DNA of 23,031 nucleotides from RI-283 sp964487925 (GTDB lineage Bacteria > Pseudomonadota > Gammaproteobacteria > SZUA-140). Positions 1 to 7,948 of the stretch are shown here, piece after piece. Each line of letters starts with the position of its first letter. Position 1 is the stretch's first letter. Under the pieces are notes generated by a model. The model was not told the DNA's origin, searched no databases, and worked only from the letters and a program-made list of their open reading frames with translations. Both the position numbers and the translations under genes were made by a program. The DNA lies in NCBI GenBank assembly GCA_964487925.1, contig CAZASZ010000029.1, positions 1 through 23,031 on the forward strand. The letters are read 5' to 3'.

Positions 1-266
1 AATGCCCAAATAATGTGTTTCATGACTTATCCTTCGTCAACGTGGAAGTTATCCCGGATCGTAGCATCCGAAAATTACAGTAGTATTAATATAGTTTGCC
101 CGGTCACAAAGCTCGTAATTCGCACCCTCTGCTCTTCCGGAAACGTGATCCCTCACACGGAAACGAGCATGATGTTCGTTTATGGCTGGCGTCTAAAGGG
201 TGACGCCATTATCATGTGCCGGGTTCCAACTCTTTTCCAACCATATAACGACAGCGCCCATATGAC
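1..266. other. leading stretch without a convincing gene
   Basis: No reading frame here has recognisable protein features; the one open frame of about 85 codons on the plus strand (13-270) lacks a ribosome binding site and looks like random translation. The stretch holds a near-perfect 21-bp palindrome (161-181), a direct repeat CGGAAACG (138-145 and 158-165) and a small inverted repeat TGGCGTC/GACGCCA (187-193 and 202-208). It is probably the upstream regulatory region of the gene starting at 267, or the 3' flank of a gene outside the window. Confidence 0.5.
161..181. promoter_or_regulatory. operator-like 21-bp palindrome
   Basis: The left arm AAACGAGCAT and the right arm ATGTTCGTTT flank a single central base. 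Nine of ten arm positions are complementary and the tenth can form a G-T pair. Size and symmetry are those of a dimeric repressor or activator site, about 85 bp before the first gene. No regulator gene is seen nearby, so the role is inferred from symmetry alone. Confidence 0.25.
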
Positions 267-566
267 ATGAGTAAAGGACATATCTGCCCCCACTGCAAAG
301 ATGCGTGCCTATCCCATCGGGACAAATATCGGGCTGGTACTTGGAGAGTCATCCATTGTCCGCAGTGTGGCGCCCGGCTTTGCGCGAATCCCATCATCAT
401 GGCGCTAGCCTATATGCTCTACTTCTGGGCCGCCGCCTGGTTCATCGGGTGGGCTGCGCTCGAACATGTATGGTGGCCACTGATCGCTCTGATCCCAGTC
501 TGGCTGATACTCGATTTTCTGAACATTCAACTCATGCCCTTATCTGTTATGCGCAAAAAGGGGTGA
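267..566 (+). CDS. small zinc-ribbon membrane protein, function unknown
   Basis: A 99-residue protein with an N-terminal cysteine cluster: C7-P-H-C10, C14, C31-P-Q-C34 and C39. Two CxxC knuckles about 20 residues apart are typical of a small zinc ribbon. From residue 43 the chain becomes hydrophobic and Trp-rich, giving two predicted membrane helices (about 43-65 and 67-88), and it ends in a short basic tail (RKKG). The protein is therefore probably an inner-membrane protein with a cytoplasmic zinc ribbon, resembling in outline DUF983-type proteins, though I cannot assign a family. The stop lies 10 bp before the sugar-kinase start, so the two are probably co-transcribed. No clear ribosome binding site precedes the ATG. 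Confidence 0.7.
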   Translation: MSKGHICPHCKDACLSHRDKYRAGTWRVIHCPQCGARLCANPIIMALAYMLYFWAAAWFIGWAALEHVWWPLIALIPVWLILDFLNIQLMPLSVMRKKG

Positions 567-576
567 GAAATTACTG

Positions 577-1440
577 ATGGCCCGTATCATCGCCGTCGGT
601 ATCGCCACGTTAGATATCATATGTTTACTCGACGAATATCCGGTAGAGGATGCCAAGCTCCGCGCCTGTGAACGCATCACCAACCGGGGTGGAAATGCGA
701 CCAATACCCTCTGCGTGCTCAGCCATCTCGGTCATCGCTGCGCGTGGGCCGGAACCCTGGCCAGTGATTCGGCCGCGAACGAAGTGCTTTCGGACCTGAG
801 TGCCCATGGCATCGACGCCACGGCCTGTCGGCGATACGCCTTGGGTAGTACGCCCACCTCATACGTCTGGCGCAGCTTGGAGACCGGCTCGCGTACGATC
901 GTGCACCACCGCGACCTACCCGAATATGAATCATCGGATTTCGCAAGTATCCAGCTTTCAGAATTCGACTGGCTGCACTTCGAGGGCCGAAACGTCGAAC
1001 AGACCGCCCAAATGATGAAACAGGCCCGCAAGATTCGGTCTGATCTCAGACTATCGCTCGAGGTTGAAAAGCACCGCCTCGGTATTGAGGTGCTGTTCGG
1101 CATGGCGGACATCCTGATCTTTTCACGCGACTATGCCGATCACGAGGGTTTTGAGTCGGCCGAGGCGCTCATCGAGGCGGTCCGAGTTCGCGCCCCTGGG
1201 GCCGCTATCGTCTGTACCTGGGGAGATCAGGGGGCCTGGGGTTGTTCGGTGGGTGGGTCTCTTTTCCATGTAGCTGCCTTCCCCCCCGATCGCATCGTCG
1301 ATACGCTGGGGGCGGGCGACACCTTTAATGCGGGGATCATCGACAGTCTGGTCCAAGGCCGTTCGCTCGAGGATGCGGTCGCTGAGGGCTGCCGCCTTGC
1401 CGGCAGAAAATGCGGTCGGGAGGGATTTCGTCTTACATGA
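577..1440 (+). CDS. PfkB-family sugar kinase (ketohexokinase-like)
   Basis: A 287-residue ribokinase/PfkB-fold kinase, expected to phosphorylate a sugar or sugar-like alcohol with ATP in the cytoplasm. The N-terminus (VGIATLDIICLLDEYP) matches the substrate-binding first strand, followed by the glycine-rich GGNATNT segment (about residues 38-44) found in PfkB kinases. The C-terminal signature DTLGAGDTFNAGI starts at residue 242; D248 in GAGD is the expected catalytic base. Length and the overall pattern are closest to ketohexokinase (fructokinase, KHK-type), but the substrate cannot be read from sequence. It sits 10 bp after the zinc-ribbon gene and shares ATGA with the following pentapeptide-repeat gene, so all three form one transcription unit. 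Confidence 0.9.
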   Translation: MARIIAVGIATLDIICLLDEYPVEDAKLRACERITNRGGNATNTLCVLSHLGHRCAWAGTLASDSAANEVLSDLSAHGIDATACRRYALGSTPTSYVWRSLETGSRTIVHHRDLPEYESSDFASIQLSEFDWLHFEGRNVEQTAQMMKQARKIRSDLRLSLEVEKHRLGIEVLFGMADILIFSRDYADHEGFESAEALIEAVRVRAPGAAIVCTWGDQGAWGCSVGGSLFHVAAFPPDRIVDTLGAGDTFNAGIIDSLVQGRSLEDAVAEGCRLAGRKCGREGFRLT

Positions 1441-1817
1441 TCACGATCTTCGACAAAAAGGGCTTCACCGCTCTGCTCAAGCTTAAGGCCAACACGCTCG
1501 TCAACGCCGATCTCCATGATGCGGATCTCCTCGAGGCCAACCTCGTCGAGGTCGACCTGAGCGGCTGCGACCTGTCGCGGGCTAATCTCGCCGACGCCGA
1601 TCTACGCCTAGCCAGACTGATCGGTGCGAACCTGAAATATGCCCGCCTGACGGGTGTGGATCTGCACGGGGCTGACCTGAGCCATGCCGACCTGAGTAAC
1701 GCTGAAGTCACCGTCAAGGAACTCGAGGGCGCGCGCCTTGAAGGCGCCCGACTACCGGCCTCCTGTCAGCACAACCTGGGGCTCAGCGGCATCCCAATAA
1801 CGCGGACCACTGAATAG
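1437..1817 (+). CDS. pentapeptide-repeat protein
   Basis: A 126-residue protein of which residues 24-108 are about 17 consecutive pentapeptides of the A(D/N)LxX type (ADLHD, ADLLE, ANLVE, CDLSR and so on). Such repeats fold into a right-handed four-sided beta helix. The start is set at 1437 because ATGA there overlaps the kinase stop by 4 bp, giving translational coupling; an upstream ATG at 1410 in the same frame would lie inside the kinase gene. There is no signal peptide or membrane segment, so it is probably cytoplasmic. Some family members (Qnr, MfpA) mimic DNA and bind gyrase, but those are longer, and nothing here shows such an activity; many short family members have no known role. 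Confidence 0.88.
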   Translation: MITIFDKKGFTALLKLKANTLVNADLHDADLLEANLVEVDLSGCDLSRANLADADLRLARLIGANLKYARLTGVDLHGADLSHADLSNAEVTVKELEGARLEGARLPASCQHNLGLSGIPITRTTE

Positions 1818-1844
1818 TACCTGGATCCGTGACTTCAGGTACTA
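1815..1844 (+). terminator. hairpin after the pentapeptide-repeat gene
   Basis: TAGTACCTG (1815-1823, including the stop codon) and CAGGTACTA (1836-1844) form a perfect 9-bp stem with a 12-nt loop. There is no T run after it, so it is not a classical intrinsic terminator. It may stabilise the 3' end of the operon mRNA or help Rho-dependent termination. Confidence 0.35.
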
Positions 1845-1948
1845 CTTAACAAACCAGCCGTTCGCGCAAACAACGGTGATTGCGGCAGGATTTTGTCGGC
1901 GATCCTGAGTACAATGCCGCTTTGAGCACAGCAAAAGGCTTTTTCGAT

Positions 1949-4174
1949 ATGTCTCATCCGATACTCGCCCCCCTCAACGACGTCCAGCGCCAGGCCGTTT
2001 CGGCCCGAGCCGGTAACACGCTGATCCTAGCCGGGGCCGGCAGCGGAAAAACCCGCGTCCTCGTCCATCGTGTCGCCTGGCTGATCGATGAGTTCGGCGT
2101 ATCGCCGCATGGGATACTGGCCGTGACCTTTACCAACAAGGCCGCCAGTGAAATGCGCGGCCGCATCGAGGGAATGCTGGAGACACCGGCACGGGATCTC
2201 TGGATCGGTACCTTTCATGGCTTGGCCCATCGCCTGCTGCGCACACACTGGAAAGAGGCAAAACTTCCGCAGACCTTTCAGATCCTGGACAGCGAGGATC
2301 AGTTGCGCCTCGTGCGCCGTATCGTCAAGGGTCTTGGCCTTGACGATGAACGCTGGCAGCCCAAGCAGATCCAGTGGTTTATTAACGCACGTAAGGACGA
2401 AGGCAAGCGCGCGGACCACATTGACGATCGCGGCGACCCCCACGTCAAAGAGATGCTTCGGGTCTATCGCGCCTACGAGGAGACCTGTCAGAACAGCGGT
2501 GTCGTGGACTTTGCCGAGCTCCTGTTACGGGCACACGAGCTCTGGCGCGACAATCCTGATCTGCTGAGTCACTATCAGAACCGTTTCTCCCATGTCCTGG
2601 TTGATGAGTTTCAGGACACCAACTCCGTTCAGTATGCCTGGCTACGACTGCTTGTCGGTCGCGGCGATCAGGGTCGCAACTCGATCTTCATCGTCGGCGA
2701 CGATGATCAGTCGATCTATGGTTGGCGTGGCGCTAAGATCGAGAACATTCAGCGTGCCCACAAAGACTTCCTTGATGTTCAGGTCCTGCGCCTGGAGCAA
2801 AACTACCGCTCGACAGCGACCATACTCAAGGCAGCCAACGCCCTGATCGCCAATAACGACGGCCGTCTGGGCAAAAACCTTTGGACCGATGGCCACGACG
2901 GAGAGGCCATCGAGCTCTATGCGGCCTTCAACGACCTTGAAGAGGCGCGCTTCATCGCGGACCGAACCCGGCGCTGGATCGAAGCCGGCAACATGCGTAG
3001 CGATGTGGCCTGTCTTTACCGTTCCAATGCTCAGTCCCGCGTCATCGAGGAGGCATTGATCAACGCAGGTATTCCCTATCGCGTCTATGGCGGCTTTCGC
3101 TTCTTCGAACGCGCCGAGATCAAAGATGCCTTGGCCTACCTGCGCCTAATCGGTAATCGGAACGATGCGGCCGCTTTCGAACGAGTCATCAACACCCCGA
3201 CACGAGGGATTGGCGAACGGACCGTCGACAACATTCGGACTATCGCCCGTGAGTCGAACGTTTCGATGTGGGACGCCGCGGGTCGCGTCATCGAACAAGG
3301 GGATTTAACGACCCGAAGCGCCAATGCTTTGCGTGGCTTTATCCATCTCATTGAACAATTGGCGAAGGCGACCGAGGATACTACCTTAGCCGAGCAGGTT
3401 GAGATCGCCATCGACCGCAGTGATCTGTTGACTCACTTCGGCAAGGAGAAAGGCGAACGGGGTCAGGCCCGGATCGAGAACCTGGCCGAACTCGTCTCGG
3501 CGGCACGACAGTTTACCTACGATAATGAAGAGCTCGATATAGACGTCCTATCGGCTTTTCTGGCCCATGCCGCGCTCGAAGCCGGGGAAGGACAAGCCGA
3601 TGGCGATGAGGACTGCGTACAGCTGATGACCCTGCATTCAGCCAAGGGACTCGAATTTCCGTTGGTCTTTCTCTGCGGTATGGAGGAGGGACTGTTTCCG
3701 CACTCACGATCAGTGGAAGAGACCGCTCGCCTCGAGGAGGAGCGCCGACTCTGCTATGTCGGAATCACTCGAGCACAGCGTCGGCTGGTCGTGACCTACG
3801 CCGAGAGTCGCCGTCTACATGGCACCGACCGTTACCAGATGCCCTCCCGATTTATCAACGAAATCCCAAAGGAGCTGATTAGCGAGATTCGCACCCGCAG
3901 CCGACTCAGCGGGCCAGGGGCCTCATCCGCCCACCGCCCCACACGGACAGCGTCGGCGTCGGCCCCACAACCCCGCCGGACCATACAGAGAACAACCATT
4001 CCGACAGCACCGAGCGGTCTTCAGCTCGGTCAGCGCGTCAGCCATAAGAAATTTGGCGAGGGCGTGGTAATGAACTACGAGGGTCAGGGCAATCATGCCC
4101 GGGTTCAAGTCAATTTCAAACAGGTCGGGGCCAAGTGGCTCGTGCTGGCCTACGCCAAGCTCGAACCGGTTTGA
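1949..4174 (+). CDS. uvrD: DNA helicase II UvrD
   Basis: A 741-residue superfamily 1A 3'-5' DNA helicase that removes the incised strand in nucleotide excision repair and unwinds nicked DNA in mismatch repair. Seen in order: Walker A AGAGSGKT (residues 28-35), motif II VDEFQDTN (about 218-225), motif III GDDDQSIYGWRG (about 250-261), motif IV LEQNYRST, motif V TLHSAKGLEFPLVFL (about 561), and motif VI near EERRLCYVGITRAQRR. The last 50 residues (FGEGVVMNYEGQG..., ending AKLEPV) are the Tudor-like tail that distinguishes UvrD from Rep. The start at 1949 (MSHPILAPLNDVQ) matches the family N-terminus; an in-frame extension to 1880 has no homology-like content. E. coli UvrD is 720 residues. I found no clear LexA box upstream. 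Confidence 0.97.
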   Translation: MSHPILAPLNDVQRQAVSARAGNTLILAGAGSGKTRVLVHRVAWLIDEFGVSPHGILAVTFTNKAASEMRGRIEGMLETPARDLWIGTFHGLAHRLLRTHWKEAKLPQTFQILDSEDQLRLVRRIVKGLGLDDERWQPKQIQWFINARKDEGKRADHIDDRGDPHVKEMLRVYRAYEETCQNSGVVDFAELLLRAHELWRDNPDLLSHYQNRFSHVLVDEFQDTNSVQYAWLRLLVGRGDQGRNSIFIVGDDDQSIYGWRGAKIENIQRAHKDFLDVQVLRLEQNYRSTATILKAANALIANNDGRLGKNLWTDGHDGEAIELYAAFNDLEEARFIADRTRRWIEAGNMRSDVACLYRSNAQSRVIEEALINAGIPYRVYGGFRFFERAEIKDALAYLRLIGNRNDAAAFERVINTPTRGIGERTVDNIRTIARESNVSMWDAAGRVIEQGDLTTRSANALRGFIHLIEQLAKATEDTTLAEQVEIAIDRSDLLTHFGKEKGERGQARIENLAELVSAARQFTYDNEELDIDVLSAFLAHAALEAGEGQADGDEDCVQLMTLHSAKGLEFPLVFLCGMEEGLFPHSRSVEETARLEEERRLCYVGITRAQRRLVVTYAESRRLHGTDRYQMPSRFINEIPKELISEIRTRSRLSGPGASSAHRPTRTASASAPQPRRTIQRTTIPTAPSGLQLGQRVSHKKFGEGVVMNYEGQGNHARVQVNFKQVGAKWLVLAYAKLEPV

Positions 4175-4216
4175 AGACACCCGAGATAATACCCCAAAGG
4201 CGTGGTGAGTCCGATC

Positions 4217-4522
4217 TCAGGCGCTTGATGCGGCTACAAGGTAGTGATCCAGATAATCGGTGATATCCCTTGATTCGTAGAGCCAAGTCACCCTGCCGTT
4301 TGGTCGCACAACCCTAAGGCAGGGCACAGTGTAACGACCACCGCCCTCAAATAGCTCGTCGGCAAAGGCGCGATCCTGCCGAATATCCCTTTGCTCGATA
4401 TCGAGTCCTAATCGTTCCATGTGATGTTTTACCCGGACACAAAACGGACAATAGGGGAAATGATAGAGCACAAGGTGCTCTTTCCCGGAAACATCTTCCT
4501 TCAGGATTGCCAGCTCAGACAT
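4217..4522 (-). CDS. glutaredoxin-like thioredoxin-fold protein
   Basis: A 101-residue protein with a glutaredoxin/GST N-terminal thioredoxin fold. The redox motif C25-P-F-C28 follows the first strand (LVLYHFPY), and TVPCL at 65-69 supplies the conserved cis-proline loop that binds glutathione. The final part (YESRDITDYLDHYL) is the usual C-terminal helix of this family. It lacks a signal peptide, so it is presumably a cytoplasmic dithiol glutaredoxin or a single-domain GST-like reductase. It is transcribed away from and convergent with uvrD. It lies 105 bp downstream of the exported-protein gene on the same strand, and a TATAAT in that gap suggests its own promoter. Confidence 0.88.
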   Translation of the reverse strand: MSELAILKEDVSGKEHLVLYHFPYCPFCVRVKHHMERLGLDIEQRDIRQDRAFADELFEGGGRYTVPCLRVVRPNGRVTWLYESRDITDYLDHYLVAASSA

Positions 4523-4583
4523 ATTGCTATTCTCTCATGCCTCATACTCCATACATGGCCGGTTTAACCCAGACCTTTTGATT

Positions 4584-4589
4584 ATTATA
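4584..4589 (-). promoter_or_regulatory. possible -10 box for the glutaredoxin-like gene
   Basis: Reading the minus strand, TATAAT lies 62 bp before the start at 4522. No convincing -35 hexamer stands at 16-18 bp, so this is only a candidate promoter. Confidence 0.3.
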
Positions 4590-4627
4590 ACGGCCGGAGT
4601 AACAAATTCGTTTCACAGCGGCAGTCC

Positions 4628-6085
4628 TTACCACCCATCCCGGTAGCGAAATAGCGTCGCGAAGAGGTAGGGATCGTCGAAGTGGCGGCGGCCGACAAAG
4701 GCGATCGCATGCCGCCCCCACTGTCTCATCGCGCCGGCCGAACGCACGCCCATAGGCCACAGCAGAAAGCGCTCGCGGCGTTCGCTGCCGCCAACAATCC
4801 CCTGATGTCCGAACATGCTCTTGCGGCCGTTGGCACGTGGCAGGCTGCGCAGTTCATCATAGTCAGCCACGGCGAGGCGCCTCATAGCGCCTCGCTTCTC
4901 GCCCCAAGACACTTGGCGAATTAAATGAGTGCCCGATGCAAGTAGTATTGTAGGCGGGCCATCTTCGGAATGAGCTGGAAACACAAGGGGCGCCTCGAGG
5001 TATGCCCGGGACAGCGCCGACCTCAGACGAAGCCTCCGCGTTGGGAAATAGGTCTGATAACAACCACAGTTGTGGATAACGTCACTGATCAGTGGTCGAC
5101 CGTCGTCATCCAACGTCAGGCGCCAATTGATCCCATCAATAGCCCCGGCATAGATATCGTCGCCTGACCGCGCGGGAAACCAAATGACATAATTTAGCTG
5201 CAACAGCGTCCGCCCTTCGATTCGGGTATAGGAAGTACGATGATATTCCACGGGGTGCTTGGTCTCGATGATCATTCGGGCGCCCTGCCATTGCGGGCGC
5301 CCAATTCGATCATCCGCACCCGCTGGCTCCAGGCCCCAGCTTGGGGCGAAATGCTCGAATAGGCGCCGCAGCTCCACCGTCTCCGGGCGTGGAATTCCGA
5401 GTGAGTCTCGGGACTCTGACAATATCCGCGCGATCCCGGTCGCTGTAAGCCCATCATCAGGGGTCACTTCGCCTCCGGATCGCCACCACTCCTCGGCATC
5501 GGTTCGCTCCTGGATTGGGGCCAAACGGAGCTGTGCTCTGGATTCCGCCTGCCAGCGCTCAACCCCCAGGTTCACGAACAAGGCGCTAATCGGGTAGAGG
5601 CCCAGCAATCGCAAGCCCCCTTCATATTCATCCGGAACCCAGGCGGATCGTACAAGACGCTCGCGCTGACTGGAGGTATTCAGGTCTGTAGCGATCAAGT
5701 GTCCACGACACCGAGCGAGGTGGCGGACCGGGTCGGGCCCGAAATGCCTCCTAACTTCAGCGGGTAGGTTTCGCAATTCGAGCGCCCTGGCACGTTGGTC
5801 TAGTTCCCCCAGCGCATCGACCCAACTTTGGAAGCTAACCGTATCCTTCACCTCTGTTCGAAAGGAGGCAAGGAACCGATTCAGACGAAGATAGGAAAAT
5901 CCTTTGACAGGATAAGGGCCTTGATCGCGAACACCATTGGTAACGATCGCCGCATCCAAATCATAAAAAAGTGTGCGACACGCGGCTACTGTAGAATCCT
6001 GTCGGGATGCTGTATCCGCCCAGGCCGCACCCGCTGCCAGACCAAGGCTGGCCAAAACAATGAACCACCCGGACCACTGCCGCAT
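4628..6085 (-). CDS. exported protein of unknown function
   Basis: A 485-residue protein that I do not recognise by function. It begins with a clear Sec signal peptide (MRQWSGWFIVLASLGLAAGA, probable cleavage after AWA at residue 23), so it is periplasmic or outer-membrane associated. There are no further membrane helices. The C-terminal half is conserved-looking: TRIEGRTLLQLNYVIWFPAR, a DDIYAGAIDGINWRLTLDDDG segment, then IHNCGCYQTYFPT with a close cysteine pair. I associate this pattern with uncharacterised gammaproteobacterial proteins, from memory only. Its ATG directly follows the TGA of bax (TGAATG), so the two are translationally coupled, which suggests a shared role at the cell wall. 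Confidence 0.85.
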   Translation of the reverse strand: MRQWSGWFIVLASLGLAAGAAWADTASRQDSTVAACRTLFYDLDAAIVTNGVRDQGPYPVKGFSYLRLNRFLASFRTEVKDTVSFQSWVDALGELDQRARALELRNLPAEVRRHFGPDPVRHLARCRGHLIATDLNTSSQRERLVRSAWVPDEYEGGLRLLGLYPISALFVNLGVERWQAESRAQLRLAPIQERTDAEEWWRSGGEVTPDDGLTATGIARILSESRDSLGIPRPETVELRRLFEHFAPSWGLEPAGADDRIGRPQWQGARMIIETKHPVEYHRTSYTRIEGRTLLQLNYVIWFPARSGDDIYAGAIDGINWRLTLDDDGRPLISDVIHNCGCYQTYFPTRRLRLRSALSRAYLEAPLVFPAHSEDGPPTILLASGTHLIRQVSWGEKRGAMRRLAVADYDELRSLPRANGRKSMFGHQGIVGGSERRERFLLWPMGVRSAGAMRQWGRHAIAFVGRRHFDDPYLFATLFRYRDGW

Positions 6086-6829
6086 TCAACCCATCATCAG
6101 TTTGTAATTTACCCGAATCATGGCCCGGATCTCTTTGACATAGGCCTGACCTCTCTCGGAATAGCGGCTGAGGCCTCCGGCCAACTGGTGCGCGGTGACA
6201 GGCTCGCCTTTCTTGCGCAGCTGGCTGCGGATCTTACGCAGACCGGCATAGACCCTCCCGGTATTGATGTTCTTGAGATAGGCCGCCACCGAGGCATTTA
6301 CCGACCGAAATACCCTGACCTCATGATGTTGGCCCTTGCCCCGTCGGGCAGGAACCAAGCCACAACCCTTCTTGAAACACCATTGTCCGAAGAAGTTCAG
6401 GCCCTTGCGTGCAAATCGCGACGTCCCCCAACTGGATTCGTTAGCAGACTGCGCGAGGACGAGCCGCAACGGCACGGAATCGACTTTCGCGAGGAGATGC
6501 GACCATGAGGCGGAAGCGTGCGGATCAGCGAAATCGACTCCATACTCATCGGCAATACGTTTCAGGAAGGCCAAGTCATCACCCGAGGGACGGCGCCCCG
6601 TTTTATCTAACCCTCGCTTGATGTCGATCAAGCGCTTTCGTACCTGCATTACCTGGTCGTTCTCTGCCTGTACGATCGGCCGCATAAAGTCGAAAAATGC
6701 CTTCTTTTTGCTGCGAACATCCTTAATCGCCCCAAAACTGGGGATATCGGTCACCGGTTTGGCTACAGCGTACCCACTGCAGGAAAGCCCCAACACCAGG
6801 ATTACCATGAGAATTCTAGTCGTTATCAT
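6086..6829 (-). CDS. bax: Bax-family peptidoglycan glucosaminidase
   Basis: A 247-residue exported protein with a C-terminal N-acetylglucosaminidase domain, as in E. coli Bax (about 274 residues). An N-terminal signal sequence (MVILVLGLSCSGYAVA) is followed by a basic linker. The catalytic region reads VLAQSANESSWGTSRFARKG, with E131 the expected catalytic glutamate, then NFFGQWCF, and the domain closes with LSRYSERGQAYVKEI. It should cleave the glycan strands of peptidoglycan in the periplasm. The ATG at 6829 is preceded by AGGAG at good spacing. It is the first gene of a minus-strand unit with the exported protein downstream, and only 67 bp separate it from the divergent fucosyltransferase-like gene. 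Confidence 0.9.
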   Translation of the reverse strand: MITTRILMVILVLGLSCSGYAVAKPVTDIPSFGAIKDVRSKKKAFFDFMRPIVQAENDQVMQVRKRLIDIKRGLDKTGRRPSGDDLAFLKRIADEYGVDFADPHASASWSHLLAKVDSVPLRLVLAQSANESSWGTSRFARKGLNFFGQWCFKKGCGLVPARRGKGQHHEVRVFRSVNASVAAYLKNINTGRVYAGLRKIRSQLRKKGEPVTAHQLAGGLSRYSERGQAYVKEIRAMIRVNYKLMMG

Positions 6830-6896
6830 GCTCTACTCCTGTTTTCCACGTGCAACGTTAACCACGATGTCGGCGTCAGTCTATTCGAACTGAAAT

Positions 6897-7916
6897 ATGG
6901 ATATGCGTTACCATGCACAATTCATGAACAATAATGAAAAATACCTCATTTCCAAGGCTTGGGGCTACGGTTTCTTTTCCGATCTCATGGTGTCGCTCGG
7001 GCACCTGCTTCTAGCGGAACTGACCCAGCGTACCCCTATCGTCTATTGGGGACAGAATAGTCTGTTCAGGTCCGCTACGACGCAAAATGCGTTCACCGAG
7101 TACTTTCTACCCTGTTCCGATGCAGAACTGGTCACGGTGTGTCGACCGGAGCTCACATTTTTTCCAGCTAAGTGGGATTATCAGAATCTGGAGAAGGAGG
7201 ATTTTGGCAAGTGGGTGGGTCCTCACGCACGCATGCACGGTCGGGACTTCCTTGATCACGACGAAGATGTCCTAGTCTGCGATTTCTATACCGCTATCGC
7301 CGAGCTAACAGATCAGTTACCTCCGAGCTCCCCTTATCTTAAAAAGGATCTGACCCAAGGCTATCACCGTCTGATCGCGCGTCATATCACACCAAAGCCA
7401 GAGATCAACGCACAGGCAACCGCGCTTCACGATCGGCTCGTCGGCAATAACACTGCGCTGGCGGTTCATTTTAGGGGGACAGACAAGGCGGGGGAAATCA
7501 CTAATATCACACTGAAACAGCTCCTCGAACACTATCTAGTGGCTACCAAACAGGTCCTGAACGCGACGCATTACGACCGTATCTACCTTATGACGGATGA
7601 TAAACGTGCGCTGGCCTCATTCCGGCAGGCCTTCGGGGATCAACTAGTCTATACCGATATCGATCGGCTATCGGAGAATATCGGGGTCCACTATCAGGAC
7701 CCCGGCATCGAACGTGGGATGGAGGTGCTGCTCGACGCCCTGATCGCTATGCGTTGCAACGCATTTATTGGCAACGGCTTTTCAAACTTGTCCTGTTTCA
7801 TCCACGCTGCCAGAAATTGGCGTGGCCACTCCTATCTACTGGGCGGGAATCTGATGAACCTAAAGAACGAATATATCTATCAGATAGATAGCTCCGGCGC
7901 ACCCAATCAACAGTAA
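6897..7916 (+). CDS. fucosyltransferase-like glycosyltransferase
   Basis: A 339-residue soluble protein with the marks of the GT-B fucosyltransferase superfamily that includes NodZ, FUT8 and protein O-fucosyltransferases. HFRGTDK at 191-197 matches the first GDP-fucose binding motif of these enzymes (H-x-R-x-x-D). Residues 274-299 (GMEVLLDALIAMRCNAFI, then SNLS) match the third, a helix and loop that holds the nucleotide sugar. It is expected to transfer fucose or a related sugar from a GDP donor. No signal peptide or membrane helix is seen. The ATG at 6897 has no ribosome binding site; ATGs at 6903 and 6924 are alternatives. It stands alone between two minus-strand clusters, without other polysaccharide genes, so its acceptor is unknown. 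Confidence 0.75.
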   Translation: MDMRYHAQFMNNNEKYLISKAWGYGFFSDLMVSLGHLLLAELTQRTPIVYWGQNSLFRSATTQNAFTEYFLPCSDAELVTVCRPELTFFPAKWDYQNLEKEDFGKWVGPHARMHGRDFLDHDEDVLVCDFYTAIAELTDQLPPSSPYLKKDLTQGYHRLIARHITPKPEINAQATALHDRLVGNNTALAVHFRGTDKAGEITNITLKQLLEHYLVATKQVLNATHYDRIYLMTDDKRALASFRQAFGDQLVYTDIDRLSENIGVHYQDPGIERGMEVLLDALIAMRCNAFIGNGFSNLSCFIHAARNWRGHSYLLGGNLMNLKNEYIYQIDSSGAPNQQ

Positions 7917-7930
7917 GTCAACTAAAGCGC

Positions 7931-7948
7931 CGCGCTGACGACAGCGCG
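7931..7948. terminator. hairpin between convergent genes
   Basis: CGCGCTG and CAGCGCG form a perfect 7-bp GC-rich stem with an ACGA loop. It lies between the stop of the fucosyltransferase-like gene and the stop (7949-7951) of the repeat protein on the other strand, so it could end transcription from both sides. Neither side has a strong T run. Confidence 0.45.

Noticed and set aside
13..270. 85-codon open frame at the left edge
   Set aside because: No ribosome binding site, no recognisable motif, and it runs into the start of the zinc-ribbon gene.
1880..1948. In-frame N-terminal extension of uvrD
   Set aside because: The family N-terminus starts at MSHPILAPLNDVQ (1949); the upstream residues look like translated leader.
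5071..5079. Exact DnaA box TGTGGATAA within the exported-protein gene
   Set aside because: Single box, about 8 kb from dnaA, and dictated by codons of the IHNCG motif; no cluster or AT-rich DNA around it.
5828..6508. 226-codon plus-strand frame across the exported-protein and bax genes
   Set aside because: It is antisense to two well-supported genes and its translation has no family features.
6847..6852. CACGTG core in the bax/fucosyltransferase gap as a third parS
   Set aside because: Only 12 of 16 positions match parS when aligned on the core; a chance E-box-like hexamer is more likely.
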